Shown: positions 31,238-42,473, numbered from the stretch's first letter. The stretch: 64,000 bases of DNA from Orientallactaga sibirica (GCA_036365145.1 JAEOAD010000001.1:104409001-104473000); one strand, 5' to 3'. Translations and numbers: made by a program. Notes: generated by a model not told the origin, from the sequence alone.

Positions 31238-31903
31238 TTAAATTAAATTATGCAAAATGATCATGATTTTTTTATGCAACAGGAAAAGCTGAGACCGAAG
31301 TAGGCTTTTCTTCTCAGGCCTCGGGAGGCTGGAATCCTTTCTTTTAGTGTGAATAGGTGACTGTTTGCTCTGTTTTCCATTGGTAGAAAATGGGACAGGT
31401 TCCCGGCCCTGGGCTCTTGTCCAAGAGGCGGGTCCTAGGTTCCTTCCTCTAGAATAAGACACATGGGGACAGGGATGCAAGCTGTCTCCACTGCCTCCAA
31501 GGAGAGCATCTGTGTTGAGAGCCAAACCCACCATGAGAAACGAAGCCACATGGCAGGCTCTGTCGTCTCTCCTCCTTACAGCGGTCAGCCGCCGCGCAGT
31601 GGAAAGGCGACCTTGACATTTCTTCTCTTTCAACTTGCTCATGAGGAAGATCAAAGCCTTCCATAAAATATACAGCCACACAGGACTGGAAATGGACTCT
31701 CCTGCCCCATAGGAAGCCAAATCCTCATGAATATTAAATAGGTGAACCTCTGACATTTGGTGCCAACCATTCCATCTGGAGTCTAATGGTAACCATGGAG
31801 CTTCTCTATAGCCTAGGCAATACCCTACAGTCACCCCAAGTTCCCCAGCCTGTGGAAACATCATCTTGTTGTGTCTGTCCGCACAGCAATAATGCCAGGC
31901 CAC
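31238..31903 (-). other. 221-codon open frame, unrecognised
   Basis: The longest open frame in the window (ATG at 31903, stop near 31238). No family, signal peptide, membrane segment or low-complexity run is evident. The middle (Arg/Lys-rich, around residues 95-115) coincides with a CpG-containing patch at 31588-31612. Length alone is only weakly unusual for 64 kb of roughly balanced composition, and no splice or polyadenylation signals support it. Treated as a chance frame unless transcripts or conservation say otherwise. Confidence 0.15.
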
Positions 31904-31919
31904 TTACTAGCTTAGTCAC

Positions 31920-32266
31920 TGTGATGGTTTATAGTGTCAACTTGACAGGAGCTAGAATCACCCGAGATTCTTGGAGAGCACCTCCTGAGTTAGCTTGGCC
32001 TTGTGCCTGTCTGTGGAGGATTATCTTGAATGTGTTATTTAAGGTGGGGAGACTCACACCGTGGGTGGCACCAATCCAAGTGTTGGGGCCCTTGACTGTG
32101 TGAAAAGGAGAGAGCGGGCTGAGCAGCGAGCAGCGAGCGGCATTCAGCATTTTCACTCTCTCTCTGCTTCCTCACCATTGCACTGACTGTGACCAACAAC
32201 TGCCACCCTTTCCTGTCATGATGGGCAGTAACCTGGAACTGTAAGCTGAATTTTCTCCCTTGCACT

Positions 32267-32267
<1 letters not shown>
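31920..32267 (+). mobile_element. MaLR-type LTR, 3'-truncated
   Basis: TGTGATGGTTTATAGTGTCA, GACAGGAGCTAGAATCACC, GTGGGTGGCACCAATCCAAG and ACCTGGAACTGTAAGCTGAA; same family as 24351. It ends at a T-run (32268-32297) before its 3' terminus. Confidence 0.8.

Positions 32268-32297
<30 letters not shown>
32268..32297 (-). repeat. T-run
   Basis: About 30 T, possibly the poly(A) of a lost minus-strand retroposition joining the LTR to the inverted repeat. Confidence 0.8.
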
Positions 32298-32299
<2 letters not shown>

Positions 32300-32303
32300 G
32301 TGA

Positions 32304-33163
32304 GACAGGTTGGGGGCCTCACTTGTTCTAAGAACAGATCCAGTGCTGACCTGGTTCCTCCAACTCACTGCTCCCAATATTCCGTTTACCTTTCTGCCCA
32401 AGTAGACATCCTGCTCAGACAGGCCTTGTCAACTGAACATATGTCAGTCCTCCTACCTCTGACCCCCTAAGTTAGTCTGCTGCCTTCCAAACTGGTTTTG
32501 GGATTTAGTTATTCTGGTGCTCTTAGCAATGAGGTTGACTGGGTACAGTCATGAAACAGAATAGCTGGCTTCTTCTGTTAGGAACCCACAGTTTTGGATG
32601 CTCCATCTGGTTTGGGCCTCCTAAGGGACCCCATGTGGATCACTTGGTTTGCCTGACTATTCTGTTTCATGAAAGTCAACTCATTGCTAAGGCAGAATAA
32701 CTAACAAAAACCGAGACTTGGGTGGCAGAGCTGTTGTGAGAAGGCCAACAGCAATTTCCATCCTGGAAGGCAGCATGTGCTATGTTGGCACTATCCACAC
32801 ACACCCCCAACCCATACACTCAGGCCCAAATGTGCCCACAGTTTCAGATTTCAGGATCCTAGGAGAGATCCCAAGTGTGGCATAGACCTCCTCATAGCCC
32901 CATCTGAGAGCCACCAGCTTCTAGACATGTAGAATCCCAAGGTGGAGACTGCTGAGAAAGTTCTGGAAGGCAGCAGACTAACTTAGTTCAGGGTCATGAG
33001 CCACCCATGTCACTAGACATATGTTCACTTGACAAGCCCCCTCCTGCCTGTCTGATTTCACTATCAGGATGTCTACTTGGGAGCAGTGAGTTGGAGGAAC
33101 CTGAGTAGGACCCACTGACACTGTGATCTGTTCTTAGAACAAGTCACAGGCCCCCAACATGTC
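32304..33163. repeat. Nested long inverted repeat (unclassified element)
   Basis: Outer arms 32304-32496 and 32956-33163 are reverse complements with small indels: shared blocks include ACTTGTTCTAAGAACAGATC, GGTTCCTCCAACTCACTGC, AAGTAGACATCCTG and GTTAGTCTGCTGCCTTCC. Inner arms 32506-32572 and 32654-32706 pair through TTAGTTATTCTG, CTTAGCAATGAG and CATGAAACAGAATAG. The left outer arm has about 24 extra nt near 32375. 32707-32955 is unpaired. No 2- or 8-bp TSD was read, so a DNA-transposon origin is possible but unproven. Confidence 0.85.
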
Positions 33164-33278
33164 AAATGTCAACTTCTTCCCACGCCGCTCCTACCAAGCA
33201 CCTCTGTCTCTCTTAGCCTTCTCATTTCCCGCCACCACACAAATCATAAATCACCCTATAATAATGAAGTACAGAAAG
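33164..33278. other. Short unique sequence
   Basis: Nothing recognised. Confidence 0.5.
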
Positions 33279-33436
33279 GCTGGGCATGGTGGCGCACACC
33301 TTTAATCCCAGCACTTGGGAGGCAGAGGTGGGAGGATCACTGTGAGTTCAAGGCCACCCTGAAACGACATAGTGAATTCCAGGTCAGCTTGGGCTAGAGT
33401 GAGACCTTTTCTCAAAAAAACAAAACAAAATAAAGG
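33279..33436 (+). mobile_element. B1 SINE
   Basis: GGCTGGGCATGGTGGCGCAC to GAGACCTTTTCTC, with tail. The TSD GTACAGAAAG is visible at 33269 and 33439. Confidence 0.94.
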
Positions 33437-33448
33437 AGGTACAGAAAG

Positions 33449-33535
33449 AAGGGCTGCAGAGATGGCTCAGTGGATAAAGCACTTGCTGACTTGGGATCCC
33501 CAGGCCCCAGGTTAAAGCTCAAAGCTATCAAGGGC
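33449..33535 (+). mobile_element. B2/B3-type SINE head fragment
   Basis: GGGCTGCAGAGATGGCTCAG and AAGCACTTGCTGACTTGG. Only the tRNA-like head is present. Confidence 0.65.
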
Positions 33536-34017
33536 TTCTGTATTCCCAGTGTGCCTTTGGCAAGAAGCGAGGCAGAGACTGGGGAATTTCCCAGAAGTGA
33601 CGAACAACAAAACGATACCCTGCTTGGGTTTCTAGGAGCTTTCTGAAGATCGTTTTTGCTCTGGGGTGTGGAGGCAAGGAGGCTGACACTGCCTGAACAC
33701 CTACTGTGTTTCCAACACATGATAGGTTCTCTTCTGTGACCAGGAGTGGCCTCAGCCAGCTGAGGTGAGAGGGGTCATGTCTAGCAGATTGCAGGACCCA
33801 GGGGATGAAGGGAAGTGGATGCTGCTGTCCATAGGAAGCGTAAAAGAAGGCTCAGGGGAGTCGTGCTAAAGAACCACAGGGCCTGGTATAAAGAGGCCCA
33901 ATTGCACCCTGAACCCTGCATCCTTGGACACTTCTCTCTCCCTACTGGGTGGTTCTATATCAGCAACAGTTAATTCCTGGCCTAAAAGACCTCTCAGGTG
34001 GAAAACTCTGTGATCCA
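33536..34017. other. Unique sequence
   Basis: Single-copy sequence with no recognised gene. Confidence 0.5.
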
Positions 34018-34342
34018 GGCTGGGAAGATGGCTCAGAGAGTAAAGAACACGCCACACAAGTGTTAAATGCCCAGATCCCACATAAAGCCAGGTGTGGTAG
34101 TGTAAGTGTAATCCCAACACTCCTACAGCAGAATGGGACATCAAAGACAGGAGACTCCCGAGAAGTCCACAGGCCAGCTAGCCTAGCACACACAATGGCA
34201 GATACCAGTAGACCTGCCTCAAACAAGGTGGAAGGTGAGGACCAACATCCGAGGTTGTCCTCTGACATCCATATATGCGCCATGGCAGGCTTGTGTCTGC
34301 CCTCCTACACATGAACACACACACACACACACACACACACCT
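34018..34342 (+). mobile_element. B3/RSINE1-like SINE with (CA)n
   Basis: GGCTGGGAAGATGGCTCAG, CATAAAGCCAGGTGTGGTAG, GAAGTCCACAGGCCAGCTAG and a (CA)n end at about 34316-34341. The 121-codon plus frame here is a by-product. Confidence 0.78.
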
Positions 34343-35322
34343 GTAATACTTGCTAACAAACACCGCATACTCCTCCCTTGCTCCCTCAAGGCCATCCTGA
34401 CACCTCAGTAAAGAAAGTAACTGTGATGTGTAAAGTGTGTTTTCAGTACTGGAGGGTCCAAACTTAAAGTCTGATTCCTTAGGCCGAATTACTAGAGGGG
34501 TGGAGGGACATGCAAGAGCTCAGGCATTTATTTCTCCGTTCCATTCTCACCACCTGGATCTAGAGCCTTGGGTCCACTGCCCCCTCTCTGCTGGGGCCAC
34601 CTCCTCCTAGAGCTCAACCATTGGCTGTCCTCATTCTTCTCTTACTCAGGTGATTTATCGGATTGCCATGAAGTTCAAAGCCCATTAGGCTCCTACAGTT
34701 AGCAAGAGGCCTTGACTTCTAGCCCTTTAGCCTCCAGCAGGCAGAAGCCAACAAGATTGGTATCTTGAGCAACTTCTCCCTCATTCTGCTGGTCCCAATC
34801 ACCAAAGATGGATTGAGCCAGGGAAAGACAAGAGTTCAAGACACACATTGAGCAATTCTCTCTTGTCTTGCAACTGCACATGGTCAGGAAAAGTTTAAGG
34901 CTCCGCGGCCTTCACCCCACCATCTGCCCAATTACATACAAAAAGAACTGTATGGCAGGAATCTGGTGGCTTTTGGAATGCAAATAGTCTGGATCAATTT
35001 GTTCTGAAGAGTCATTGGGTAACCACGCTGGCCTCTTCCCTCTTTGCCAGGCCATGAGACTCCCTGCTGACTCACAGCCTGGCCAGACAGCAAGAACACC
35101 AATCCCTCAAAGATAAGGACCTGAGATGTACAAAACTCCTTTTACCTAAATGTCCATGTGCATTTGTAATCAAGGCGAGAGAGTATGAGGAAAACCATCA
35201 TCTCCTCGCTAATAACTCCCAGCTCTTTTCAAATACAGCCTTTCTCTCATCGCACCACCAGATTAACATGTGTTGCTAACACTATTTGAGTGGTGGATGA
35301 CAGATGAAATTACATATATATA
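34343..35322. other. Unique sequence, about 1 kb
   Basis: Single-copy, ending in a short (TA)n near 35313. No exon recognised. Confidence 0.5.
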
Positions 35323-35327
35323 TATAT

Positions 35328-35467
35328 GTATTTTTTTTTTGAGGTAGAGTCTCGCTCTAGCCCAGACTGATCTGGAATTCACTGTGTAGTCTCAGATGGA
35401 CCTTGAACTCACAGCCATCCTCCTACCTCAGCCTGGGATTAAAGATGTGTACCACCACATCTAACTG
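35328..35467 (-). mobile_element. B1 SINE, antisense, with deletion
   Basis: GAGGTAGAGTCTCGCTCTAG to CCACCACATCTAACT. The CTCCCAAGTG segment is missing. Confidence 0.88.
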
Positions 35468-35479
35468 AAATGATCTTTA

Positions 35480-35920
35480 AACCAGAGAACATGACAGTGT
35501 TGGTTTGACAGTTTTGCTATTTTGAAACAAACATTTTTATATTTGTGAATAAATATATTTAAATTCATAGTATGTAGAATATAAAAGTATTCCAAAAAAA
35601 CCACCTAAAACCAAAAGATCTAATGAGTAAGTGGGCAAATAAACAGAGGAAACAATTCTCAGCAGGGAAGTTCATCAAAAAGCTAAAACTAGAACAAACC
35701 TATGATCCAGCTACACTACCCCTGGCTCCATACCTGAAGAAATACAAGTTGGCATAGCTCAGAGAAACTGGCACGTTCAAGTTGATTGCTGTACTACTCA
35801 CAATACAGCCTAAAAATGTGGCTTATATAGAGAGTTTTAGTCAGTCATAAAGAAGAATGAAATTATGTCATTTTCTGGAGAATGATTGAACTGGAGCTCA
35901 TAGTATTAATGAAAAATAAG
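35480..35920 (+). mobile_element. Old L1 3' region
   Basis: CATCAAAAAGCTAAAACTAG, CTATGATCCAGCTACACTAC, TCATAAAGAAGAATGAAATT and GAACTGGAGCTCATAGTATT follow L1 ORF2 end/3' UTR order. It forms the target of the UBE2V2 retrocopy. Confidence 0.75.
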
Positions 35921-36370
35921 GTTGGACAAGATGGCGGTCTCCACAGGAGCTAAGTTCTTCATAATTTTCACTTGTTAGAAGAACTGGAAGAAGGACAAAA
36001 AGGAGTGGGTGATGGTATGGTTATCTGGGGCCTGGAAGATGATGAAGACATGACATTTAAAAGGTGGACAGGCATGACTATTGGGCCACCAAGGACAAAC
36101 TATGAAAACTGAATATATAGACTGAAAGTAGAATGTGGACCTACATACCCATAAGTTCCTCCATCAGTTAGATTTATAACAAAAATTAATATGAATGGAA
36201 TAAATAATTCCAGTGGAATTATTATTATTATTACAGAGCATAGCAATGTTAGCAAAATGGCAAAATTCATATGGCATTAAAGTTGTACTTCAAGAGCTAA
36301 GATGTGTAATGATGTCCAAAGAAAATATGAAGCTTCCCTAGCACCAGAAGGACAGACATACAACAATTAA
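35921..36370 (+). pseudogene. UBE2V2P: UBE2V2 (MMS2) processed pseudogene, coding part
   Basis: UBE2V2 is the catalytically inactive E2-like partner of UBE2N in Lys63-linked ubiquitin chain assembly. The sequence from ATG 35931 to TAA 36370 follows the 145-residue protein throughout and has no introns: GLEDDEDMT, a [18 protein letters not shown] stretch, [21 protein letters not shown] and the terminal EGQTYNN are readable. Breaks seen: a 1-nt loss near 35953, an in-frame TGA at 36110-36112 in place of an Arg codon, a net 4-nt gain in an (ATT)n run at 36218-36232, and a 1-nt loss near 36337. The span is 440 bp against the expected 438, which agrees with those indels. UBE2V1 is the close alternative; the N-terminal AVSTG favours UBE2V2. 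Cannot encode the protein. Confidence 0.92.
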
Positions 36371-37080
36371 CCTTAGTGGATCTCAAACTTGTCTTAAATC
36401 AACCTTCTACTCATATTGTCTTGATTAAAAATCACAATGCAAAAATACCCACACATTAAGTAAAAGAATTCCAGCTGGTAAACATGACCCGGACATTTGT
36501 TAGAACATATTTAATAGATGCACACCCATTCTGTTTTCAGGTACCAGGAGGAAAGATGCAGCACGTTTTTTCTTTCTCTTGTTAAGGCTCTGTCATTTAA
36601 ACATGAGCCTGGCACACTCAAAATACCAAATTCAGGTTTACAAGATGAAAGGGAGCATTGCAAGAAGTCTCAGGTGACAGTGGAATCCTGTGTTTCTGAA
36701 AAGGAAAATCTCAAGAAGGAAAAACAAATGGCAGCTTTATCCATCTTGCTCAGAGAGCTACGGTTGAAATTGTTTAAAGTGGCAGGCACCACGAATAGTG
36801 TCACAAACCGTGCTAATTTTTGAAGCAGTGTGGGCTGATGACCAGTAGTATCAAAAATAGGTTCAGGATTGATTTGATACCTGTATTTATAATAAAAAGA
36901 TGTTGCATTTCTGTTATGAGTTGTTCCTGTTTAGTACATGTAGCAGATAGAATAAATATTTGTTTACAGTCTTTAATAAACCATACATTAAAGTTTGAAG
37001 TGAAGTCCATGAAAAGGAAATAGGTGTATGGATATGTGATTTTGAGATTATAGTTAGTCTTAAAATGTATATAGAATGTG
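36371..37080 (+). pseudogene. UBE2V2P: Probable 3' UTR part of the UBE2V2 retrocopy
   Basis: Sequence without repeats follows the stop directly. CTTAGTGGATCTCAAACTTG, AAAATACCCACACATTAAG and ATTCCAGCTGGTAAACATG fit the UBE2V2 3' UTR as I remember it. Candidate signals AATAAA occur at about 36952 and 36974. Where the retrocopy ends is uncertain because no clear poly(A) or TSD was read. The open frames here, including the 101-codon one at 36518, are therefore UTR. Confidence 0.55.
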
Positions 37081-37097
37081 TATATAAAATCCTCAGG

Positions 37098-37247
37098 GAG
37101 CCGGGCATGGTGGCACACGCCTTTAATCCCAGCTCTTGGGAGGCAGAGGTAGGAGGATCGTCATGAGTTCGAGGCCACCCTGAGACTACATAGTTAATTC
37201 CAGGTCAGCCTGGACCAGAGTGAGACCCTACCTCAAAAAAAAAAAAA
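37098..37247 (+). mobile_element. B1 SINE with TSD
   Basis: GGAGCCGGGCATGGTGGCAC to a poly(A) tail. AAAATCCTCA precedes it (37086) and recurs after it (37244). Confidence 0.95.
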
Positions 37248-37274
37248 TCCTCAAGGAAAAAAGAATACATACAC

Positions 37275-37277
<3 letters not shown>

Positions 37278-37314
<37 letters not shown>

Positions 37315-37350
37315 TAGAGAGAGAGAGGAGGAGGAGGAGGAGGGAAGGAG
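37278..37350 (+). repeat. (TG)n then GA/GGA-rich tract
   Basis: About 17 TG units to 37311, then AGAG and GGA repeats to about 37345. Confidence 0.93.
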
Positions 37351-37651
37351 AAAGAGAGAAGAGAGGGCAATGGAAATGGGATGAACATGAGCAAAGTACA
37401 TGACATACATGTATAAAAATGTTAGAATGAAACCTATCATTTTGTTTAATGAACTTATGCTAATTTTAAAAATGCATAAAAGACATGTGGATCCAGATTC
37501 TCAAAAATCCTTACAAATTCTGTAACTAAGCAATCAAAAAGTTAGCACCAACACTAATATTTATTGAGCACTGACATTCACAGGCACTGGCTATGAGTTT
37601 GGCACACAAGCATCTAGCATAGTCTTTTACTTGGAGATGTGAGCTGGCCAC
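37351..37651. other. Unique sequence with MIR/L2-like relic
   Basis: 37555-37615 (TATTTATTGAGCACTGACATTC, CAGGCACTGGC) looks like a MIR/L2 fragment. The rest is unassigned. Confidence 0.45.
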
Positions 37652-38045
37652 TGTGCTAGCCCGTTTTGTGTTGATGTGACAAAATACCTGAGGCTGAGTA
37701 TTATATAAAGAAAAGAGTTTTGTTATTATTAGCACTAAGCTTTGACCAAAGAAAAGAGGTTCATTTAGCTCACAGTTTGGAAGCTGAAAGTTCAAGATCA
37801 CGTGGTCCCATCTGCTCTACCTCTGAGGGTCTTCTAGCTGCATCACAACATGGCAAAGAAATAGGAAAGGAAGTAGCCACTTGCAGAAGGGACCAATGAT
37901 ACGAGATGGCCTCATTTTCTCACAGGAGTTCCCCTAAGAGCTCCTACACAAGAACAGCATTAAGTCTTTCTGAAAGCAGCATCCTCAAAGACCGAATGTC
38001 CCCTGTTCTTAAAGGTTCCATCAGGCAAAGCCCCTACACCAAGAA
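37652..38045 (-). mobile_element. MST-like MaLR LTR, antisense
   Basis: TGACAAAATACCTGAGGCTG, AGCTCACAGTTTGGAAGCTG, AGTTCAAGATCACGTGG and GATGGCCTCATTTTCTCAC are reverse MST/THE-type LTR motifs. A 30-nt stretch near 37715-37745 seems inserted. The right end is unclear. Confidence 0.7.
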
Positions 38046-38206
38046 GCAGTGTCCAGCACATACACCTCAGATAAAAAGCCAACTGCTGATCATAGTAGTC
38101 ACTGCATGGGATCTGGAGGCAGACAAGCCATGTGGCCTAAATAAAAACTGGTGAGTGAAAACTCAGCCAGATGTTGGAAACTCCCACAGAAATAAATATT
38201 TGAAAT
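38046..38206. other. Unique sequence
   Basis: Nothing recognised. Confidence 0.4.
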
Positions 38207-38210
38207 AGAT

Positions 38211-38351
38211 TTTTTTTTGGGGGGGGTTTCGAGGTAGGGTCTCACTCTAGCTCAGGCTGACCGGAATTCAGGGGTAGCCTTGAACTCACGGCAATCCTCC
38301 TACCTCTGCCTCCCGAGTGCTGGGATTAAAGGTGTGCACCACCACGCACAG
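38211..38351 (-). mobile_element. B1 SINE, antisense, with TSD
   Basis: Antisense B1 with a G-run in its poly(T). TGAAATAGATTTTTT occurs before (38199) and after it (38352). CACTATGTAGTCT is deleted. Confidence 0.93.
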
Positions 38352-38367
38352 ATGAAATAGATTTTTT

Positions 38368-39117
38368 GCTGGATTAAGGACATTGTTGAGAACGTAGCCC
38401 CAAGAAGGGCTTATATGAGCTGATAATTTGTCACAAGGCAGAGAGAAATAGAGGACAGATGTGAGTAATATGAGACTTGATTCATCACGAATTAGTTGGA
38501 GGGTATACAGTACAAGGAACAGAAAACCCTCAATTTGTAGCTTAAACAACCATAGGTCATATTTCATCATTTATCAAGATTTCAATAAGGATAAGTCAAG
38601 CAACTGCCATGAAAACCACCAGTCACTTCTGTTTCCATGACACACCATCTTCTGCTTCTGGATTTTTGTCCTCTTGATTTCAAAATGGCTGAAATGTTTT
38701 GGGCATCAGACCCGTGTTCCAAGGAAGAGAGCGAGGGGAGAGGGAGGAGAAATGTCAATGTAAATGATCTTCTCTTTTTAAGCTATTTTCTTTTTATTAG
38801 AGAAGACCTCCTCAGGCCAGAACAAACCACATGGGCTCCCTACCTGCAAGGGAACAGTACTCCGAACATTGCAAGCTCCATAGTAAAGAAAGGCGAGGGA
38901 GAAGTTGATTTAAATAGACTTTCCTGGACCAATAGCATCTGGCACACAATCATTACATAATAATCATGTAATGAACAAGCTTCAGGTAGTTTCCTGGACT
39001 CGATGAATACACAACATACAACATGGCCCTGTTTAACCTTTTAAAAAACAAGGTTTTAAGCAAAAGTAGGTTTTCAACGAATAGAGACTATAAATATATG
39101 CATCTATCTACATATTG
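38368..39117. other. Unique sequence
   Basis: No gene recognised. The plus frame 38637-38960 has no family motif. Confidence 0.5.
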
Positions 39118-39224
39118 TTGCTGTTTGTTTTTTGTTTTTGAGACAGAGTCTCAAACTTGCAATCATTTTGCCTCAGCCTCCCAAGTGCAGGGGTTATGAA
39201 TGTACACAACCACACTCAGCTAAG
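39118..39224 (-). mobile_element. Old 7SL-type SINE, antisense
   Basis: TTTGAGACAGAGTCTCAAAC, GCCTCAGCCTCCCAAGTGC and CAACCACACTCAGC. Older than the jerboa B1s. Confidence 0.7.
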
Positions 39225-40756
39225 ACTATAGCTTCAAGAACAATTGTATTCATACTTTGTGGAAATTGTCTCTGAATGGTGAAATTACAGGTACTTTTCT
39301 TTACTCGGTGCTACCTGGCTCTCTCTTTTGTTTGGCTTTACTTTTTTACTTTTCTATAACAGAAGTATAATAGGTAAACAAAATATTCTTAAGAATATTC
39401 ATGGTTGTTCATGGTATATGGTTATGAAAGAGAAGTATATATGTGTTCACATTTCCACAAATCTATATGAGAAAAGCAAAAGTCTGGAGAATCGCCTCCA
39501 AGTATAGATTATTGTTGTCACTTTCTTCTCTGTTTTTTGGTGTTCTCCAAGTCTGTGAGTCTATTTCTCTATCATCTATCCTCTATCTGTCATCTATCTA
39601 TCATCTGAAATAAATAACATTCAAGGGTGAAGCACCTGTCCTTGATTTTACTGGAATAAACTGAAAAATAGGCATTGGGAACAATGATAGAGGAGATGGA
39701 AAAAGGAGAGAGGGGAGAAAGGAGACTGAGAGAGAGAGAATTCCACTAAGGAACAGGCCCTGTTTTGTTAAGACCAAACACGGCACAGTAAAACTTTGAC
39801 ACACTCCCCCTGTTCCCCATTCCACTCTGTTTCTTTTCTCCAAAAGCATTTTTTTACTGAGAAACACAAAACCCCCTTAACATTATTCAGGGGATTCTTA
39901 AGTCTGGAGCTCAGAGCCATAGATAGAGAGCTGTTTGTTCCTGTGTAGAGTCCACTGTGAAATGCGGCTCATTGTCTCAGCAAACGTGGCCTTAGGAAGG
40001 GGCTCTTTCAAGGTGCCTTTATTTTCGTGTGGCTGAGAAGCTGGGGATCAGCAGCCATTCCCCAATCCTCCCTGCCCCCCTCTCTCTTTCCCCCATTCAG
40101 TAAACATTCTGCTGTTGCCCAGAAAACAAGAGGTTAGCTTCATTTCTCTTACATTTATAGAACCAAAGTCATAATGCAAACAGCCTGGCAAATTAACAGT
40201 GTGTCTAAAGGATGTGCTCAGGACTAGCCTCAGAAGTTATTTGTGCCTTGACTCCCCCATTGCCTCCTCCGCAGCACCTGGCGTGGGGATGCACTGAGAA
40301 TAGTCAGGTTAAAGTTCCTTCAAAGAGTGGGCCTCGGTACAGAATATCACAAAGTGATCTCAGAACATGGTAACATTGTATAAGGAATATAAAACAATGT
40401 GGATTCTAGAGTCACAAAGAGGAATGTGAGCAGTCAGGAAAGAGTCTCTAAGAAGGTGACATTTAACATGAGACTTGGGTGGTGTGAAGGAGGCCACCAT
40501 GAGGTCAGGCAGGGCCCAGGCAGGCATCAGCTGAGTGCTGGAGGGGCAAGTGTCAGAAGCAAGACCAGAGAGGTACTGTAGGTGTGCAGGGACTGAGAGG
40601 CTGTAGATGAGCTTGGATCCCGGAACAAGTGGCATCTATGGGGCACTGGGGGCCGAAACAACAGGTTGCAAGCTGCCATGCTCCCACCCAGCAGCTCTGA
40701 ATCTTCAGTCCTGCTACCTGGGTGTGTAACAGACTAGGTTTAAAGATCCCCACTGT
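39225..40756. other. Unique sequence, 1.5 kb, with a possible ancient relic
   Basis: Mostly unassigned. A (CTAT)n-like patch lies at 39560-39607. 40435-40620 (GTCTCTAAGAAGGTGACATT, AACATGAGACTTGGGTGG, GCAAGTGTCAGAAGCAAGAC) resembles a mammalian-wide ancient repeat whose name I cannot give. Confidence 0.45.
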
Positions 40757-41105
40757 GAGGCTGGGGAAATGGCCCAATGGGTTAAGTCCCTGTGAGAAGT
40801 TCAGATCCCCACCACCCGCTTAAAGTGCCAGGCATGGTGGCACACACCCATGCATGATCCCAGGAGTATCCCCAAAGCTTTCTAACTAGCCTGTCTATCC
40901 GAATTAGTGAGTTCCCAGTTCAATGAAAGATTCTGTCTCATGCAAATAGGTAGAGAAAGAAAAGATATAGACCTCTGGCCTATTCATGCATGCACCTACC
41001 TGTGTACATCCACACACATATACATATGCACACATCCTCTCACATACATACACATACACCACACATACATACACACTCTCACACACATACACCACACACA
41101 CACAA
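40757..41105 (+). mobile_element. B3/RSINE1-like SINE with (CA)-rich end
   Basis: GAGGCTGGGGAAATGGCCC, GTGCCAGGCATGGTGGCAC and a tail of CACACATA repeats to about 41105. Confidence 0.72.
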
Positions 41106-41116
41106 TAGATCAACCA

Positions 41117-41368
41117 GGCCTGGAGAGATGGCTTAGTGATTAAGCACTTGCCTGTGAAGCTTAAGGACTCTGGTTTGAGGCTCGATTCCCCAGGACCCAC
41201 ATAAGCTAGATGCACAAGGTGGTGCATGTGTCTGGAGTTCGTTTGCAGTGGCTGGAGGCCCTGGTGCACCCATTCTCTCTATATATATCTGCCTCTTTCT
41301 CTCTGTCTGCCTGTCACTCTCAAAAAAATTTTAAAAATAAAAAAATTTTAAAATTAAAAAAAAAATAG
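41117..41368 (+). mobile_element. DIP SINE with TSD
   Basis: GCCTGGAGAGATGGCTTAG to an A/T-rich tail. AATAGATCAACC at 41104 recurs at 41364. Confidence 0.94.
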
Positions 41369-41375
41369 ATCAACC

Positions 41376-42329
41376 TTGCTTCCTCAAATCTTCCAGGGCA
41401 CACACACAGGAATAATGCCTCTTGCAAGCATGGGACAATGGAGTTAAGTTGCATGGTTCTAAGTCCACACCAAGGCTCTCTTACCCACTCACCTGAAGCT
41501 CATAAACCTTCTCAAACTAGTATTGCAGGCTGGTGCCCAGCAAATGAGGGTTATCACAGAAAGAAAACTCTAGCCAGAACCAAATGGGGGTTTTGTAGGG
41601 AAAACTGAAGGAAGAAACTGAGGCCAGCCTAGAGATGGAACAGGAGCTACATTAAGTGACAATGAAGACAAGGGCTCCTTCAGCAGCACGTGTGCAAAAG
41701 GAGGAAGGTAGGAGTGGGGTGGCAAGAGACCCTGCGTGTCTAGTGTTATAAGACCAAGGGAGAAGGGGCTAGGTAAACGGCCACAGAGGGCAGTGGGCAC
41801 CGGGTGAAAAGTTTGGGCATGGTGCGGCAGAGTGCAGTGTCTCTGCAGGGCTTCCGCAGGAGCAAGGAGGGATCAGAGGTTAGCTGCTAATGTTGGCAGC
41901 TTCTCTACAAACCAGAGCCCACACATGGTGCTCGAGGCTATTTGGAGAACCAGAGATGTGGACTCGGTTGGTGTCAGGGATGGAGACAAAGGGCTGGCTT
42001 GGAAGCTGCTTAGATGAATTTCCTCACAATTACTCACTAGCTAAAAAGGAAGGCAAAGGAGTCAAGGATGGAGTCTAGCTCCTTCTTTGAGTCCCTAGGT
42101 CCTCCCAGTGACCAGTGGAAAATAGAAACCCACAAGCCCAGTAGGTGTGAGCTTTCAGATTTGCACACACGAAATACCTGCAGTGCCTGAAGCAATGCCA
42201 GATCAAGTCCACCTGCTAATGAGAACTTGACCCGGGACCTTCAGTCAGTTCTTCCTCTTGCATTAGATCTCAAGACAGTTGTACACACAACCCTTCACAT
42301 CTGGGGTATCTCGTTTTTCATGGCAACAG
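41376..42329. other. Unique sequence
   Basis: Single-copy sequence of about 950 bp. No exon recognised. Confidence 0.5.
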
Positions 42330-42470
42330 CCCACATTTTGAAAACCCAGCATCATTCTCATTTGTTGGTATCCCATCCTTGCTGAGGATAATCCAAAGGC
42401 TCAGAGAAAGAAGCTGGGATGTTATCCAAGGTCTCACAGGAAGTTGGAAGGGAGCACAGAGTTAAAAACA
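42330..42470 (+). mobile_element. MIR-like SINE relic
   Basis: GCATCATTCTCATTTGTTGG, AAAGGCTCAGAGAAAGAAGC and CCAAGGTCTCACAGGAAG are MIR-like. Confidence 0.6.
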
Positions 42471-42473
42471 AAC

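Noticed and set aside
33949..34314. 121-codon plus-strand frame
   Set aside because: It overlaps a B3/RSINE1-like SINE and has no family motif.
36518..36823. 101-codon plus-strand frame as a gene
   Set aside because: It lies within the 3' UTR of the UBE2V2 retrocopy.
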